In this document: piece after piece, positions 5,711 to 6,315 of the stretch | Layout of the letters: every line of letters starts with the position of its first letter | Numbering within the stretch: the first letter of the stretch is position 1 | Assembly (NCBI RefSeq): GCF_937920395.1 | Contig: NZ_CALEVF010000262.1 | Coordinates: forward strand, 1-6,315 | DNA length: 6,315 nucleotides | From: an uncultured Clostridium sp. | GTDB lineage: Bacteria; Bacillota; Clostridia; Clostridiales; Clostridiaceae | Direction of reading: 5' to 3' | The notes under the pieces: generated by a model | Databases searched by the model: none | Told to the model about the DNA's origin: nothing | The model's input: only the letters and a program-made list of their open reading frames with translations | Program-made: the position numbers and the translations under genes

Positions 5711-5741
5711 GTGTTCTGTTATTAGTATTTATAATTGAGGG

Positions 5742-5777
5742 GTGTTAAAACATTATATAAATAGTTGAATGTAACAC
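5742..5777. repeat. Bulged inverted repeat next to the IS3 end
   Basis: GTGTTA-AAA-CATT (5742-5754) pairs with AATG-TAACAC (5768-5777), giving ten pairs with a three-base bulge. It lies between the lysozyme promoter region and the IS3-type end. Its role is unclear; there is no T-run suggesting a terminator. Confidence 0.5.
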
Positions 5778-5790
5778 AAATGTAATGATA

Positions 5791-5848
5791 TGCTCCCCAT
5801 AAGGTAGACAGATTAAATAATAAAAATCTGTTACTAGAAAGGGGAGCA
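5791..5848 (+). promoter_or_regulatory. Hairpin sequestering the orfA ribosome binding site
   Basis: TGCTCCCC (5791-5798) pairs perfectly with GGGGAGCA (5841-5848), and ACAGATT (5808-5814) pairs with AATCTGT (5825-5831) inside it. The 3' arm contains AGGGGAG, the ribosome binding site seven bases before the orfA ATG. RNA read in from outside the element would fold and hide it, whereas RNA started inside the left end would not. This is the arrangement known to limit transposase synthesis in some other IS families. Confidence 0.6.
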
Positions 5849-5853
5849 TTTTT

Positions 5854-6018
5854 ATGAATAAAAGAAGTAAATATACAGCAGAAGAAAAGTATAAAATTTT
5901 AAATGAATATGATAATGGAATTGGAACAATGAAGGAGATTGCTAGAAAGTATAAGATCAATAGAGTAACTTTATATAATTGGAGATACAACTATAGTAAA
6001 TATGGAATAGATAGATAA
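5854..6018 (+). pseudogene. IS3-family transposase OrfA, truncated (54 residues)
   Basis: ATG 5854 lies seven bases after AGGGGAG. The product is 54 residues and contains the N-terminal helix-turn-helix of IS3-type OrfA: KRSKYTAEEKYKILNEY, then MKEIARKYKINRVTLYNWRY with the recognition helix and the conserved Trp, then YSKYGI. Intact OrfA proteins are roughly twice as long and include a leucine-zipper helix before the frameshift into OrfB; here the frame ends GIDR-stop just after the HTH. It can bind DNA at most and cannot transpose. The sequence after 6010 no longer looks like orfA, so a deletion or second insertion removed the rest. Confidence 0.85.
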
Positions 6019-6229
6019 GAGTAAGTAAAATATGCTCGCATACGCTTCCATATTCTACAAGAGGGTCGCACCGAAAGCCTAATAAATGCAAAATAAATTA
6101 GAGATAACCTTTTGAAAGGCAATATTCTTAATTTTCATTCACGACTTATTCTATACTAAATGCACACCCTATATTTCTATATTTACTTTTTTTGGGAGAC
6201 GGATGCGACCCCGTTACAGAAATTGGTAA
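6019..6229. other. Non-coding mobile-element junction region
   Basis: No credible gene is seen. Bases 6044-6070 on the minus strand and 6204-6230 on the plus strand both read TGCGACCC, two bases, TT, two bases, AGAA, two bases, TGG, and match at 19 of 27 positions. They face away from each other across a 133-bp AT-rich gap. AATATGGAA (5999-6007) and TTCCATATT (6046-6054) form another 9-bp inverted repeat spanning the orfA break. Small hairpins occur at 6031-6042 and 6109-6120. The picture is of stacked element ends. Confidence 0.55.
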
Positions 6230-6315
6230 CAAAGTGGACAAGTTCTGTTTGCTAATGGTTATAGAGAAATAAAGGCAACACCGAAGGGAATGAGCCAGTC
6301 TATGACAAATGGAAG
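6230..6315 (+). pseudogene. Probable IS3-type OrfB (DDE transposase) fragment, runs off window
   Basis: The frame opens after TAA at 6227-6229 and stays open to the window edge. It contains NGYREIKATPKGMSQSMTNG (6254-6313). GMSQSM followed by a Thr/Ser-x-Gly stretch matches the conserved region of IS3-family OrfB that reads roughly Gly-Ile-x-Gln-Ser-Met-Ser-Arg-Lys-Gly-Asn, and the preceding QSGQ falls where the catalytic HSDxG is expected. If so, the second DDE aspartate is lost. No start codon or ribosome binding site is seen. The match is short, so this is a moderate call; it may continue to the right of the window. Confidence 0.45.

Larger units (their letters stand above)
5786..6018 (+). 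mobile_element. IS3-family insertion sequence, truncated left end
   Basis: The segment begins with a TG-initiated end, TGATATGCTCCCCATAAGG followed by TAGACAG, typical in style of IS150-group IS3 elements, and runs through the start of orfA. The OrfA reading stops after the KYGI motif, where intact relatives continue for about another hundred residues. The rest of orfA, orfB and the right end are missing. The exact outer boundary (5786 or 5791) cannot be fixed without an intact copy, and no target duplication can be shown. Confidence 0.65.

Noticed and set aside
151..5814. Shared GGTAGACAGAT at 154-164 and 5803-5813
   Set aside because: At 154 it encodes conserved recombinase residues (GRQM) and at 5803 it is part of an IS end; the short match is likely coincidence.
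5745..5990. Minus-strand ORF of 81 codons, hydrophobic
   Set aside because: Antisense to the IS3 left end and orfA, which has clear helix-turn-helix protein similarity; no supporting start signal.
6032..6082. Short plus-strand ORF starting ATGCTCGCATAC
   Set aside because: Only 16 codons with no ribosome binding site, and it spans the inverted motif at a mobile-element junction.

Overview
The window is strongly AT-rich, with purine-rich GGAGG-type ribosome binding sites and protein families typical of low-GC Firmicutes. The protein styles (clostridial-type GH25 lysozyme with a C-terminal peptidoglycan-binding domain, LysM deacetylase, bacterial Ig-like surface protein) point to a spore-forming Clostridium-like bacterium. 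I do not claim a species.

Layout from left to right. Bases 1-360 hold mobile-element debris: a 20-bp tandem repeat followed by the frameshifted C-terminal end of a small serine recombinase. A bidirectional terminator hairpin (402-436) and a second hairpin (524-553) precede a large minus-strand gene (575-2212). That gene encodes a secreted protein with two nearly identical Ig-like domains, a fibronectin type III-like domain and a C-terminal NlpC/P60- or CHAP-like cysteine hydrolase domain. A 535-bp divergent intergenic region (2213-2747) separates it from a plus-strand polysaccharide deacetylase with two LysM domains (2748-3998). Next come a terminator related to the first one, a palindrome overlapping a possible promoter, and a 118-residue protein I do not recognise (4156-4512). 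A hairpin-rich convergent intergenic region (4513-4735) leads to a minus-strand GH25 lysozyme with a peptidoglycan-binding domain (4736-5635). The right edge (5786-6315) is again mobile debris: the left end and truncated OrfA of an IS3-family element, inverted copies of the motif seen at the left edge, and a probable fragment of an IS3-type OrfB.

Functionally this is a small cell-wall island. It holds three enzymes predicted to act on peptidoglycan or its glycans (a cysteine hydrolase, a deacetylase and a muramidase), each in its own transcription unit, plus one unknown small protein, all flanked on both sides by broken transposition genes. The lysozyme has no signal peptide and has a sigma-K-like -10 box; the deacetylase has an imperfect sigma-E-like promoter. 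Sporulation-linked wall remodelling is therefore a reasonable but unproven reading. I see no CRISPR array, tRNA, rRNA, defence system or biosynthetic cluster. The most notable items are the end-like motif repeated at both window edges, the hairpin that masks the OrfA ribosome binding site, the 309-bp internal duplication in the Ig-like protein, the paired dispersed terminators, and the unknown 118-residue gene with a palindrome at its promoter.
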